From contig CM075104.1 of NCBI GenBank assembly GCA_037576195.1, forward strand, positions 24,878,211-24,942,210: a DNA stretch of 64,000 bases, read 5' to 3'. This document shows, piece after piece, positions 24,058-36,845 of the stretch. The translations under genes and the position numbers were made by a program. The stretch's first letter is position 1; every line of letters begins with the position of its first letter. Origin of the DNA: Phytoseiulus persimilis. Its lineage: Eukaryota; Arthropoda; Arachnida; Mesostigmata; Phytoseiidae. Under the pieces are notes generated by a model that saw nothing but the letters and a program-made list of their open reading frames with translations, had not been told where the DNA came from and did no database searches.

Positions 24058-26605
24058 TCATTCCGACAGTTGAATTCGAGCTTGAGTGGTATTTCCGTGG
24101 CTTTGAGACCGATTTGGCTTTTTTTCCGACCGGGAAGGCGGGAAACGATGAAAAGGGTTTCTTTATCTCTTTGCGATCCAAGCCGACGATACTGCTTTCA
24201 TCGAGCCTCTCGAGCCACCTCCGTCAGGAAACCAATGGGTACCTCGTGGAACCCGATGACTTGGGCGCCATGATCCAGAACTTTATGTACTGTAGGCGTC
24301 ATGCGCTCTCCGTGAGCGAGCGGTAATGGATGTCAGCGAAATATGAGGAGGGAGCCCGCTTCACTTTCAGTGAAATTTCACTGATTTTCGTATGGCTCAT
24401 ACGAATGCCATAGCTCTACAAGTGGCTGGCTGAGTAACTCGGTGTCTTGTCTCAAGAGAAGTATACGAGGAGGCGGCGAAACGATCTCGGACTCAAAATA
24501 AGGGCGGCATCCGGCTCCTCAAAACCTTGGGTACATGGTACGATTCTCAGAATACCGAACTTCAGAGATGACTTCTGTCCACCATCTGGCTATAGTGCGT
24601 CGTAGCCCTGCTCCCTCATGTTGCTAACAGCCACGCTCTCATTGCGTGGGACTTGAAGCAGGAATCCCTATCCCAGGGTCAGCTACGCACAGAGCTTGTT
24701 GATATGGAAGGATCCCCCGTACAGATCCATGAAGAGTTCTGGACGATTCCGCAATCGAATCGGATTCAGAGGGAGAGGACGAGGGGATTCTCAGGTGCAT
24801 CAGAATCTGTCGCTGCTTTTCCCCCGCGATTTCTGATTCTGGACGTTTCGGTCGTGCTCCTTGCAACAACTTTCCTCGAGACGTTGCTTCGCTCGCTTTG
24901 ATCGCAGAAGTGTGTCCCGCTTCCGTTAACCGCGCTCCTGGAGGATTCGCTAGGGAGCACGCCCACATGAGTTGTAAACGATCGACTCCGCTGAAAATTG
25001 GTTAGGACTCTTGGTCTCCTTCTTTCTTTCGCAACTTTTGTTGATACCTCACTTCTCATTGCGCAAGTCGGGGAGGACTGATGAATGCGATGAAACCGCT
25101 TCGCGCGGAAGCAGATGCGGGACCTGGAGGCGCCTCTTCATCCGTAAGTGAGGGAAGGCGCCTCATTCAAAACATTTCAGAAATACGTCATCTTCACACG
25201 AGAAAATCTTGGCTCTCTTTTCTCATCGAGTCTACAGACTGGAACGAGTCTACAGTGAGATATGAGACAGGACGAAGGAAAAAATCGAGCCCGTTGAAGC
25301 TACGTGGTGCCTAATGAGATGGTTCCCATCAGATAAGGGATCGACAACATTTTCGCGTCCGTGGACACGCTGGCGCCTACTGACCATCACGCGGAGCACC
25401 GAGATAGGGATCGCAGAAAACACTGTTTCATAGCTCGATATATGGCTCAAAAGCTGCAGCGAAAGCCTCGAATGATTGTATCGCCTTCTCCAGAAGGACA
25501 CGCGGATGCTCCGAGGATTGAAGCTACACCGTTGTTAAGGTTGCTACCGCTACGAGCAGACTGAAACTCGACCCCGCGTCAGGAAAAGCCAGCGGTCTGT
25601 TTTCTCCCCGGAGACGAGCTATGGAAAATTGGGTGAGATTTTTCGTCGGCTTTCGTCAACTAGATAAAGCCCAGAGCATCCTCTCGGGATCCATCGCGCA
25701 TCCGAGGGAAGACACATGAAGCCTCATGAGCCCTTCTGCAAGGTCGACTGTTCTCAAACGCGATTATTGAAATGGCCAAGAACAGGCATTCAGGGTTCGC
25801 TACTACTAGTGCTAGTTCAGCACATACCTAAGAAGTATGGAGGTCAGGAGTGGAACTTGAGTTCTGCTGCAGTGAGCCATCTAGATTTGGTGCTCTCTCG
25901 ATTTCGCCCTCCTGCCAGCCCGGGAAAATCAAATTTTCGCCGTGATACTCAGACCCCTGCATATAATTGTCCATCAACGTGAAATGTGCAGGCCTGGGAG
26001 ACCCAACCGTCAGTCCGAGACTCACCGATCATATATTGGGAGAAATTGACTACCGCCTCCACGAAGAAAAGAGCGTGATCCACGTGGGCTACCAAGTCAG
26101 GACTTTTCTAGAGAGCCTCGGGAAATGCCTATTTTTTTTCCAAACTTTTTCACACTACGCGTGAAACGTCTCAAGTCAACCGACCCAATCCGTATAGTTT
26201 TCACTGGGGTGAGAGTCAACATGATCAAATTTCGAACGGCCGTTCGTACACCCCGCTCCGCTCCCATGAAGAAAGAAATATCGAGGTTATGCGTTCCTCA
26301 ATCACAATTTTGAGCGAGGAAAAAGGAAAAAAGAACATACTGCGAGTACAATGTAAAACAAACCTATGGGAGTGCAGGATCCAGCTTTCCGGCCTTCGAG
26401 CTCCGTGTCTAGCATGTAGCTGGTCTGTCAGTTCTCGAGCTCGAGTTCCAATCAATGCTCGGCGACTTGTTCAATTTGAAGGCGAATTTCTTGATATTGG
26501 ATCGCGGACCAGCGCAATTCATTCCTGCACAGTTTCGCGCATTAACCGCTCCTATATGCTCTATTTTTTATAATAGATAGTGATCGATCTCCGTCTTGCG
26601 AGTAA
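24058..26605. other. Gene-free stretch with one palindrome
   Basis: No gene is supported. The 18-bp palindrome at 24,367-24,384 is listed separately. Frames on the minus strand directly upstream of the hAT-like remnant do not continue its reading frame or show a zinc finger. Confidence 0.5.
24367..24384. repeat. Perfect 18-bp palindrome
   Basis: TCAGTGAAATTTCACTGA is its own reverse complement. It might be a dimeric factor site or chance. It lies near no supported gene. Confidence 0.6.
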
Positions 26606-27400
26606 TGGATCAATCCGTCATCGCTGACTCGTCCTCGGCTGTTATTGTCTTCGATTTCCCTCGATTCTCAGCGAAAATCGATATCACCGATTGGTTTAGG
26701 AGAATCAGCTTGGAAAGGCGTCAAATTCAAATGCACCGGAGCATAAGTTACTCCTCCCAACCTTCATGAGCCTCATGGCTGGGAGTCCCTCGGCGAACTT
26801 GGCGGAAGGTCGTATGAGGCTTATCTAGTTCGTTCAGCGGATCCTCGAAGGGTACTTCTGGTTGCTGCCCACGGAGAAAATGAGGCAGTTCCATCAGATC
26901 GTGTCATACCCGTTCCGGCCGGAGGCAAAACGAATCCTGGTGATCAAAGTACCCACATTCCTCTGAGTCATGCAGTATGCGGACACTGCGGAGCAGATGA
27001 GGTAAGCTGCATATCGGCGGCCAATCCTTTCCCACGGCTCCAGCGGTGTTGCTATTCAACGCAGCAAAGACGTCAAGTCTTTCGCACGCTCCGAATTCCC
27101 AAAAGATTCAGCGTGGCTCGGAGGCGATATCTCCGAGCGAGAGAGTTTCGTCAGATTCTTTCGGGACAGCATTCTTTATCGTCATTTCTTGGCGGCAATG
27201 GAAATGTCTCGCCTCGAGGAACCAATGAGGATCCTACCGCGAAATTCTCAGCGATTCCGTCGGAATTCCATCTTTTCAGGATGAAAATGATGACACCCTT
27301 CCCGGAATCTCGGCGGAATCAGAGTCGGAGTGCTGGTTGCAAGTTTAAGAGCAATAGGAATCCAGTTCTGACGCTCGCCTCACTTACAGTTGCATTCTGA
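26606..27400 (+). pseudogene. Unidentified coding-like open stretch, probably a decayed element gene
   Basis: One frame is open from 26,606 to 27,400 except for a single TAA at 26,744-26,746. The part after it runs 218 codons with no stop. Its composition is protein-like, including GWESLGELGGRSYEAYLVRS, an alanine/histidine-rich block, and CGHC near 26,990. From about 27,045 the more protein-like reading moves to other frames: first one with SERESFVRFFRDSILYRHFL (about 27,140-27,200), then one with DENDDTLPGISAESESE ending at 27,348. That is what a gene with small indels would look like. A GTAAGC donor follows GATGAG at 27,002, so splicing is also possible. I do not recognise the family. A reverse-transcriptase remnant lies 260 bases downstream on the same strand, so a retroelement origin is plausible but unproven. 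Confidence 0.3.
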
Positions 27401-27607
27401 GACTTCAGCTTATTCCCAAATAACTCGAGGCAGAATTTATTCCAAGATTCTGCGAGATCTGATGATGCCGGATTTCATCGGAACTGAGGATGGAGAGCAC
27501 CTGACCGAGCAATGTGTTTCCCGTTCCTCCTCGTCCTCTATTCCGCCAGTCCCACTGAAGAGCTTTGAAACGCAGACTGAACATCGCACTCGCGTGGGGA
27601 CCACAGC

Positions 27608-28021
27608 ATGAGGACGAACCTTCCTAAGACTGGGGCATGCCAAGACAGCAACGGAGGAACCTACGCGCGCGCGGATAGGATATCAGTCGACACAGCCAGA
27701 CTGGAACTGTCAAGCGAAGTCTCAGATCTCGGCGTGACTCTGTCGCTGAAGGTGAGCTTCAAGAGCCACATAGAAGCTGAAGCAGGGAAGGCGATGGCCT
27801 CCACGATCCTGATCGGCAACTCGCTACACATCGACACCGAACGAGCCGTGAACCTGCTCACAATCAGAATCCCGCCGCTCTTGGAATACTGCTCCATCTC
27901 AATGCCCCGGACACGAGTCTCTCCAACTTGCTCACAATTGCTTACCAACTTTTGCACCGCAGCACAAAATATTTCACCTAGCAACTCATTCTCGACAAGG
28001 AAGAACTTGCAGCCGAAATAA
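27608..28021 (+). pseudogene. Non-LTR retrotransposon remnant, end of reverse transcriptase
   Basis: Within this open frame the segment about 27,690-27,900 reads SDLGVTLSLKVSFKSHIEAE, then an alanine-rich helix, then RAVNLLTIRIPPLLEYCSI. The order V-x-x-L-G-V, F-x-x-H-I, then an L-L-x-x-x-x-x-P-x-L-x-Y block is the palm-to-thumb end of LINE-type reverse transcriptases. That region binds the template-primer after the catalytic YxDD motif. The catalytic core itself is absent upstream and the frame degenerates downstream near 27,930. There is no endonuclease, poly-A tail or target-site duplication, so the copy is broken and cannot move. Confidence 0.45.
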
Positions 28022-31000
28022 CAGAATCCCACTCCAAATGTGGAAAGGATAGAAACCCGACTAGGGTGGGTATCACCACCAGTTGTCACAAACAAAGCAA
28101 TGCGTCTGCAAATTTCGAGGGCAAATCAACATAGGTGGAAATTATATCCTGGAATGTGTCTTCCTAAACATGAGTCATTGAGGGAAAAAGTCGAGAAACT
28201 GACGGCGCTGTGTACTTCTTTGTGCAGAGAATCACAATATGTGTCAATATCTGACGAATAAGCCTTCGTAGAAAGCGTAGTGTCGATATCAGTCTGTGCT
28301 CGTTGGGCTCTATGAGAGGACACTTATGAGCATTGTCGACATTACATTGCCAAAGTCCTGAATCGCGCAGCTCAACTTTTCCGACCGTTCAGGCATAGTG
28401 ACTCCCTCCATGTGAGTCGGATGATTCGCCCCCCCCCCTCCCCGATAATGCAAATCAGCTCCTTCGTCCGGCGCTTCTCAGTTTCCGGTTCCGGGCGTAC
28501 ACGGGAGCCTGACGCGAATACCTCCCTTGGAAGTTCTGTCTACGGGGGGCGCACTCGTCGCCCTACCCCTCTCCACACCCGTCGACTAGAGAAGCTCTCG
28601 AAATGATCCGAAGGTACCGAACCGGCGGAGGATAGTGTTCCTGAAAGTGGTTCGAAAACTCCGACCTTACAGGTTCTGTGTCGAGACCTTACTTCTCGCC
28701 TGCGACGCATCTTGGCCGTTTTTCTGAATTCCATTGTTCAGGAACAAACTTATGGCTATTATCCTGTCGCGTCAAGAAGAACACGGAAGTTCTGCAGTTA
28801 TCGGGCTACGAAGACCAAAGGCGACGAGTGAGAAGGGAGGCAAGGAAGACACGTCTGACTATCAATGGCCTTACCAACGTGTAGAAGAACTAATGCTGCA
28901 GCTGTTGAAGTTGTGCTGTGTTCTACTTATGAAACAATCACTCGCCAGGTGTACCAAAGATCGGAAGCCACTCTTCGCCTCTCCCTCCTCTCTAGACCGC
29001 GGTCCTCATCGAATATACTGATGTAATATAGATTGCTGTCTCCAGAATGATGACGGCTTAGCGTTAGACTTCAGCTCAAGTTCCACTGAACGCGCTCAAG
29101 CATTCTAATTGTCGACTGGTCCAAGACATGATGAAATCTCCTAAAAATCGCCTCGGACAGCTCAGTCCCGCTAGCGGGACGTTCCTGAGGGCTTAGTTCC
29201 AATTTTCTCCAGGAGAAATCGTGTTCTCAGACAACAAAAACCAGAGCCTGAGCAAGGGCGTGGGATCCGGTCCATGTGCAAGGTGCGCAGCTGGTCCTTT
29301 TGAACGACCTCCCGGGATTTTCAACCGGTGTCTGTCACGTCGCCAAGGTGAAGTCTAAGCTGACGAGATGAAGCCGAGAATTCTTCTCAAAAGCAAAGGA
29401 TACAAAAGCGCGTTATCCTCTAGAATAACATAGGAGGGCTGCGTGGAAACTCTGGCGAGACTCTCTCCCATGTGCCGCGCTGCGAGTCAGCTCGGGCATC
29501 CATGTGCTAATCACCGAGTTCTTTGAGATCAGCAGTAACAGAGATTGATCGACGACCCATTATTGATCGTCGGTGATGTTGGGACCGGAGCGCGAACATT
29601 TCAGCGTTAGAATATCATCTCGTGGTTCGATCGAAATTTGTTATCACTCGATTCCTTTGTGGGTACTCACGCTGTGATTTGAACGTTGACTCGGCTCGAG
29701 AATGGTCTGTTGAGATCCATCTACGCAGGGAACTTCCGAATATGCCGTAAGAGACATGAGCTCATATTGTTCTTCCGCGATCCACATTATACACATAACC
29801 ATTCCGGCAGCCCATTCAGAATGAGGAAGTAATCGATCATAGTTGAGCGAAGATAAGCCGCTCGTGATGAATCGAGAAAAATGCAACTATTCGGCTCCAC
29901 GGGAACAGCCGCGGTCAGATCGCTGCCCCTCAACATATCCTGTCCTATCTGAATATTTACAATGATTGATAATGGTTCATCTGACTGGGACGAATACAGC
30001 AGATCGTGGTTCTGCAGAGACAAAGTCCGCGGGAATCAGATTCAACACCGGGCCCGAGTTTACGCGCTCGGGTCTCGACCGTGCGATTCGATCTCGGGCG
30101 TGCACCGCCGAGGGTCGCGCGACCCGACGCTCTATCCTCGACGGCGGAACAGCCCTCGTGTTCAGAGAAGGAGCGTGTCGGCTGCGGAGTTCTGTCGCAC
30201 GCATTTCGTTTCACCTACTACCGCCCGATATCCTCCGAGGGTTCTCATCGGATTCACTCAGACGATCGCGTGATTTCGTCAGAAGCCGAGCGGAAGCTGT
30301 CGGGGAACGACAATCGAGACCCGACCACGGAAAAAAGTTGAGTCGAACCTCAAGGGGAGGGAAAACTTGATATCCGAACAATTCACCGAATTCAAGTGTG
30401 CCGAGGTTGGTTTTCCTCCGAGATGCGACTCCGCCGCAGACGATCGATTTGGACATCGGTCGACATGCATGGCTTCGGGTGGATGGAGAATTCATCCATT
30501 CCTCAGCTCTAGGTTGAGCGGATCGGAAGTTATGTTCTCGATCGTATGACGGTTCGCCACTCGGGTCGAATTTGACTTCTCCGTTTCGACTATTGCTCCA
30601 CGCTGGCGGGAATTTTCCCGCGAGGCTGCACCTGGTATCAGAATGCCGGAACGAATCTGATGACTTGAGCTGAGAATGTTGCAGGAAAGTCTCGGAGCAA
30701 CGAGTTCAAGTGTCCCAACGAAGCTCGAGAAGAGCAGGAATCGTTTGAAGGAAGGACCTACGCGCTCGCAGATGATCCTGAAATTCGCCGCCACGGAGAC
30801 CCGCCTCGTGTCTGGTCATTCAATTAGGCGATTCCCAGCGATCTAATTACTGACCGGGCACGCTGAGATCGGTCCGATATGCCATTGGAAATGCCTCATT
30901 ACTCCAGCAGCTAGAGCAACGAATCCTCCGCCAGATCGAGAATTCCCCGCAGGGCTCAATGAGATAGCACTAGATGTGCGCCTCTCGGCCCACGTGACCT

Positions 31001-34000
31001 CCCGCCATGCGCAGTTTCATGATCTCCTCTCTTTACTCTTAAATGCACCTCGTTTCTGCTATGCATAGCAGTCATTCTGGTGGCCGCGTCTCTTTTTTCT
31101 TCCGCGCATCCAACGTGCTGTTGTTCCCGTACGTGCTGTCGTTCCCGAATAAGACTCACAAGGAACGGCATCTCAGAATTCTCCCAGGGGAGAGGATTTG
31201 GAGGATCACGATATGGGGATCGCCTAGAAGAGTTGTTCGCCGTGCTTCGAGCACAACTTGGAAACATCGAACGTCCAATAATGTATAAACAAGCTCGGGC
31301 TCGATCCTGTCGATCACGATGTTTCCGGAACTATTCGCTCTCTGATGTCACCCCAATCGTTCAGAGAGTATTGCCATTCGTCACGATCAGATCGATTCCT
31401 GGAGGATTGAACAAGAATAAAACGGCAAGACTGTCCTGGAATTTCGAGCCTAGAAGTTCATCGCTCCTCAATGAGCTTTCTCGTTGAGGATCCCAACGAC
31501 TCCATGAGCGCCAGAAACTGAGCGATACGTTCCGCATAGGATACTTGGATGGAGTTGGAGCATTGAAGCGACGATCGATTGTGTTTTGGTGCAGTTTCAG
31601 GCACTCTGTGGGGCGAAGTCATTTGACATCGCAGACGTGCTCCCGTTCTGCTACGAAATAGCTCCAAACACAGATTACTCACTGTGGATGAATAGGAAGC
31701 AAAAAACGTCACGTGGAAAAGATCAATGACAGCAGAATAATGATGCCAACGCATCAGAAACGGTAGAAAACTCTGCTATATAGGCAGCTCGCGAGGACTT
31801 TTCATGAGGCTTCTATTTTGCGGAACGAGTCCTCCGAAAACAATCGAAGCTCTCTCGAGCGAACGATTTGTCACTTTCGCTTTTGGTTCGTGAACTCCGA
31901 TCCCGTCCCATCCACCAGAGATTTCGGAGCCGTTGGTGAGCTCTTCGCACAGGAAAACTGGGGGAAAATGTTTCGAGTCGGCTGACTCTGAAGAAACCTC
32001 GCGGTTCGGCTCCGGCGCGTGAACCCGGTGCTAGCTTCCCGAATCCGCGTGAGTTCTCCAGGCCAGCTTCGCGACCGAGGAAGATGAACTTCCGCAAGAG
32101 TCAGCCCAAGCAAATTGACCTGGAGTCACACCGGGCTGTAGTGACTCTATCGCGATCCCTCTGATTCCACCGAGGTTCTCGGCACGCATCAGGCTGTCAG
32201 CTTGCCGACTGAAAAGACCGCATCCCGCCGGAATCTTCTCCACGCAGCTCATATCTGCTGAGAGTGATTCTCGGGGGCCGGCGGCAGCATGTAAAGACAT
32301 CACGGCTTCAAGAAGGTCACATCCTGGTCACAGCCTGAAACCTTTCAGATGACGAACAGCATTTGCAGCGAAAACTCCAACGATCCTCTCGCACGTGCTG
32401 ATTCGTCGGCGAAATATGTAACGCGGGATTCTCGTGTGGGGAATGACTCTACGTCAGGAAAGACCTCATTCGAGTCGTCGTTTCCGAGCTAGCGGGTTTG
32501 TCAGCTGGAACGTCCGTAGTCTCCGCATGTAAGGACTCCGTACTGAGGTATCCTGCAACTGGAGCACCGAAAGAGCAGTCCCACCGCGTCTGACGCGAGT
32601 GTCTTGTGTTCCTGACTCAATGAGAATCTACATCGTACGGTGCTGCACTTCCATGAACAGAAGATTATTTGTCCCAGAAATCCGATCCCTGGAGCAGACG
32701 GATGCGCGGAATGTTCAGCCACAGAAATTTTCGTTCGCCGGCCTCGGACACAGGAGCACTCAACGTTCTCTGAATGATGCACCTCATCGCATTATTGTCA
32801 CTCCTTCGCTCTGATCGGAAACGCGTTCAATTAAACCCAAGCTCATCGATTGGTCTGAATGAGCTGTCTCAGCCTCCATATTGGTAATTTCGGGATCACT
32901 AAGTAAGCATTTCTCCGTAGCCGTGAGAGTCCATGCCGGGCCGGGAGCACCAGGTGGGGAACATCCGCCAGGATCCGAGAAGGAAGCCAATCTTGAGGGG
33001 AGACCGAGAGGAATCCCGAGGTTCGGTCGCGAGTTCGAAACTGAAGGTTTGCTTCGAGTAGGATCGAGTCAACTTCAGTGAAGAGTGTTTCCACGCGGCC
33101 CTGTACACCGCACGGCGACAACGTCATGCTGACACGATTCATGACACTTATTGCAGCTTTCTTCCGAAAGTATCCAAGCGCCGGCGATATCTTCTCTCGG
33201 CTTGATGATTAATGGTACACTTTGACCGGGCTACAAACGATTCTACCCAGAGCTTTCTCATGATCTGGTTCCGCCATGCTGAGACAATCTCAGATGATGC
33301 GCATTTCAAATTTTACGTAGAACTGCATGCATCAGGTCTCGCCGCACTGCCCGAGCCCCGACCCATATTCGATGACCCACAAAAAAGGCCGACTCATGAT
33401 CGCCGCTCTCCGATCGACATGCGCGCACCTGTGAGCCCCCGCTTGAGCCGGCCGGCTCAGATGAGTGTTTGCTCCGGCAGATAATAATTCGTCGGACGGA
33501 CGGACACAAATGTTTTCAACTTCTATCCACTATCCCAAGTTGTGTGATCAGGAAGTCCCGCGAGATCGGTGAACCGCGAAATCAGAGCCAACCATACTTC
33601 ACCCGCCATCTCTTTTCACGGTTCCAGGAAGTCGCGTCGAAGCCATCCCCCCGAAAGTTGGACCGGTGAGGCGCTGACGAGCCACGGCGCTCACTTTGCT
33701 GTGGCTAGAGTTCTTGCATGTCTCCGAGGCGAGATAGATATCTCGAAACCGTCAGCTCGTTTCTCTCTGAAAGGCTGCTCACAACAGTCAAGATGTCTCC
33801 GGGAAGCGAGACTCGTGTATGAGATCAACATCCAAATGATCTCGACAAAATGAATCGAGTTAGAGCGATCGCAGAATCCGCAGGCTTTTGATCGTAGAGT
33901 CAATTCGATCTAGTGTTGATCTCTTCTAGCCATGGTCGGGGCTAAGCTTAAGCGTAGGCTGAGAATGAGGCCAAGCTCGACGCGTACTCTCTCCGCTCGT

Positions 34001-36360
34001 TCGGATTGGGGGGATTGGGAATTTCTGCTGCAGCTGTCTGTTTCGTCCGTCTCGAATGGGCTGGATTGAGCCGGACAAAAATTTTCCAGGAGATTCCGCC
34101 GGTCAGCAACACGAACCTGGTTGTTTTGCATCGCTCACCCAGGAAACAGCGGGGAGTTCCCGCCGGGAACGGTCCGCTCGGATCTTTGCCGCATGATTTC
34201 TCCTCAGCGGGAAGGGGCATCAGCTTCTCGAGGAAGAGAATGAGCAGAGCGTTACCCTTTTGGTATTTCGCTTTCAGGTTGGATGAACGTCTTGCGGATC
34301 TTGATTCCCCTGACCGGTTAGATGTTGAGCCTCTCACCAATGATTGGGGACACCGAACGGAACCGCGGGTGCGGGGTCTTCTTGACAGCGAGGTTTCAAT
34401 CCATTGAGTTCAACGGAAGCTCTTTCTTAATGGAAAACATTGGTTTTCTCAATGTCCTATGATCTTGCTATCTGACACGCCCCGGACGGTCAGTTTCTCA
34501 TATATTCGCATTTCGAAAGAATTGTGGGGAGAAGCGTTGACTTTTCGGGCTCAACTGTTGCGTTCAGTCTCGACCAGAAGAGCAGAATGTTTGGATTTTG
34601 TGCCAGGAGGGCGGCTGATAGATTCCAAGTGGAGGGACCCCGATTCGGGGATCGGAGAGGTTCGCGAGGTTCACACACTCTGCTGAGACTGCCTGTTTGC
34701 AGTGCAACGCACTCAGGTCGTCAAAATATACCATAAATCGTTCAATATTTCAGTACTGAGCGGTGAAAGTTGCGGGAAAAGCCCCGGGGGAGCACGCGAC
34801 GGTATTTTCTCCACCGTGATAAATAATTCGAGCCGTCGGCGAGTTCCGATTCAAGAGTGATGAACTGTCCAGCAAGCATTATGTAAATTCCCGTTATTAT
34901 CATGATGCCTGTAATAATCCCGTTGATGAATTCAACACAGTCATTGTTCGTTTGGTCAAGGACGCAGGCTTCGTGCCCAAAACAGGGAATCGGGGTGAAG
35001 ATGAAGCGTCATCGTTCTCGGGGTTACAGGAGTCTACGGAGAACTGGACTAAGAACGAAAACACTTGACGTCACGGTGAATGGCGCGTGCATTGAGCGTG
35101 CCATCCAGCGGAGTGAGTTCAAACGGTTCGAGACACTGCGCGATGAAGCGAAGCAAAACTCGAGCGGGGAATCGGTACAAAATTGAAAATAGCACGGAAA
35201 TCGGGAAACACATGAAAGATAATTTCCTGGGACAGGACAGAGACTCGGGCTGCGTGGAGTGAAACACCATGAATTTGGCTTGTTGCGCGGGAAGTTCCAT
35301 TTTCCATCCGTTCCTGAGAATCCGTCAGTCAAGAATAGCGGGGTCGCGTGAGCACATCCAGTGGTGTCTACCTCGGGCTAGAGTTTTCACCTCGAAAGAC
35401 ACCTCATAACTTGGTCGTAACCCTTTGTTTTGTCACTCTTTGTTTCTGTGCATTAACGCTAACGTCCTGCGAAAATGAGGGACACTATAGAATTCGGCTT
35501 CATTCAGCCATCATGAAGTCTCAACTGTTGACAGACACGAACTTGTCGTACTTCACTCATAACCAGACGGCGAAGCAGATCGTCTTTCGGTCAAAGTCAG
35601 CCGCTCGACCTCCGGCAGGCGACCTTCAGTGTTTTGGCTGTGTTCAGAAAGATGCCTCTTATTCTGGGTGTGTGAGCAGGAGCTTCACTTTCGGACGGTC
35701 CGCTGGCCGTAGTTTACTAATCAAATCGGGCGCGAGTCTGACGAACGCGAACGCTGAGGTCCCTCTCTACGCCCCACGTTGAGTTCCATCGGAATGACGC
35801 CGGAGCGCGACCGCACATCCGAGCCCGGCGTCCCTCGTTTGCTCCGCGGAGCTCATTGGCTTCCTTCTGAAGAATCGACTGAATAGTTTCTTTCCTCGGA
35901 AGAACGCGATTCACGCGGAAAAAGCGCGAATCAACCGTGAACATTCTCCAGCTCCATCGGATCTACTTTCATATCGAAGGCATCCTGGAAACGTCGAGCT
36001 TGTGGAGTTCAGGCACGCGCCGGACCTCCCTGTACTAGGGTACAGGAGCTATCATCGGACCAGTGCCATCTTGCGCGTATTTCCGTGATGTCTCAATGTG
36101 TATCCGTTTGCATCTCACCGGGTTCGCCTCTCGGTCAAAACAGACGGCAAGCACATCGACCTGCGCTTGTTTTTTTTTTCGAGGAAGAGAAGGGGCAACG
36201 ACTTTCACTGGTCCAGGAACGAGTCATTTTCTGGTGCACGTCCGGGAAGCTTCTGAAAGCTCCGACATCGCTTTTCGATTCCGGTTCCGCTCAAACCGGG
36301 ACGAGATCGGAAACCAGATCTCCTGTAGCTCTGAATTTCTGCGAAGGAGTTATTTGAAGA
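28022..36360. other. Gene desert, only small palindromes
   Basis: No supported gene lies in this 8.3-kb stretch. It contains a run of 10 C at 28,429-28,438, the palindrome at 29,165-29,180, and a stop-poor GC-rich patch near 30.0-30.5 kb with overlapping open frames on both strands. On the minus strand at 32,843-33,210 a frame reads in a protein-like way (for example GRVETLFTEVDSILLEANL). A second frame over the same bases has a CxxCxxxC cluster, but neither links to other exons or to a family I know. Confidence 0.5.
29165..29180. repeat. Perfect 16-bp palindrome
   Basis: GTCCCGCTAGCGGGAC is its own reverse complement. It is flanked by CTCA on the left and, five bases beyond, CTGAG on the right, so a slightly longer imperfect stem is possible. 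No gene is adjacent. Confidence 0.6.
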
Positions 36361-36845
36361 TGGATCGAACGTTCGTGATCAATCTCTTCGTCAGATGGTT
36401 TCATCAAGACCATCCCCACAAACTTGGGTGCGACAACAAAAAGGAAATGAATTCGAGTCCAGCCAACCCGGAGATCCGTCCGGACTTTCCAATTGTTATC
36501 GTGAGACACCTAGGAGGTCTCCCTACGAAGGAGTATCGGTCCCGTTCCTCCGCCAACCCGGAACCGACTTGCAGCAGATGTGGCATCAGCGAGGAAACAC
36601 TAGGACATGTGATATTCCAATGTAACGACGCAGACCACACGACGGAGGACCTCCTAACCAACTTGGGACTGAACAGTGAGATGAATCGATTCGCCGTGGA
36701 AGCAACAAAACGACTCCTCGAGAAATGGGAGCTTGAGAACATAGGATCCGCTGAGCTTGCTCGCGCCTGAAGTGAAAGGCTGATGTGCATATATATTATG
36801 TTATGTATACACACAGATCCAAATAAAACCATAAACCCTAAACAC
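36361..36845 (+). mobile_element. 5'-truncated non-LTR retrotransposon, 3' end
   Basis: The last about 137 codons (stop at 36,768-36,770) contain CSRCGISEETLGHVIFQC around 36,572-36,624. This C-x2-C-x(7-8)-E-T-x2-H-x3-x-C pattern is the zinc-binding knuckle found after the reverse transcriptase and RNase H regions of many LINE ORF2 proteins. It is followed by an amphipathic tail (MNRFAVEATKRLLEKWELEN). After the stop comes an AT-rich 3' UTR with AAATAAAACC, ending in ATAAACCCTAAAC near 36,842. No reverse transcriptase remains upstream, so the copy is 5'-truncated, as is typical of target-primed insertion. The final 136 codons are intact, which suggests it is younger than the 27.6-kb remnant. 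Confidence 0.6.

Noticed and set aside
29957-30500. Several overlapping 75-134 codon frames on both strands
   Set aside because: They result from GC-rich, stop-poor composition. None has a motif and they exclude one another.
33090-33210. Minus-strand CNKCHESC cluster resembling the cysteine region of DEG/ENaC channels
   Set aside because: The frame is closed by stops on both sides within about 55 codons. There are no membrane segments or neighbouring exons, and an overlapping frame is longer.
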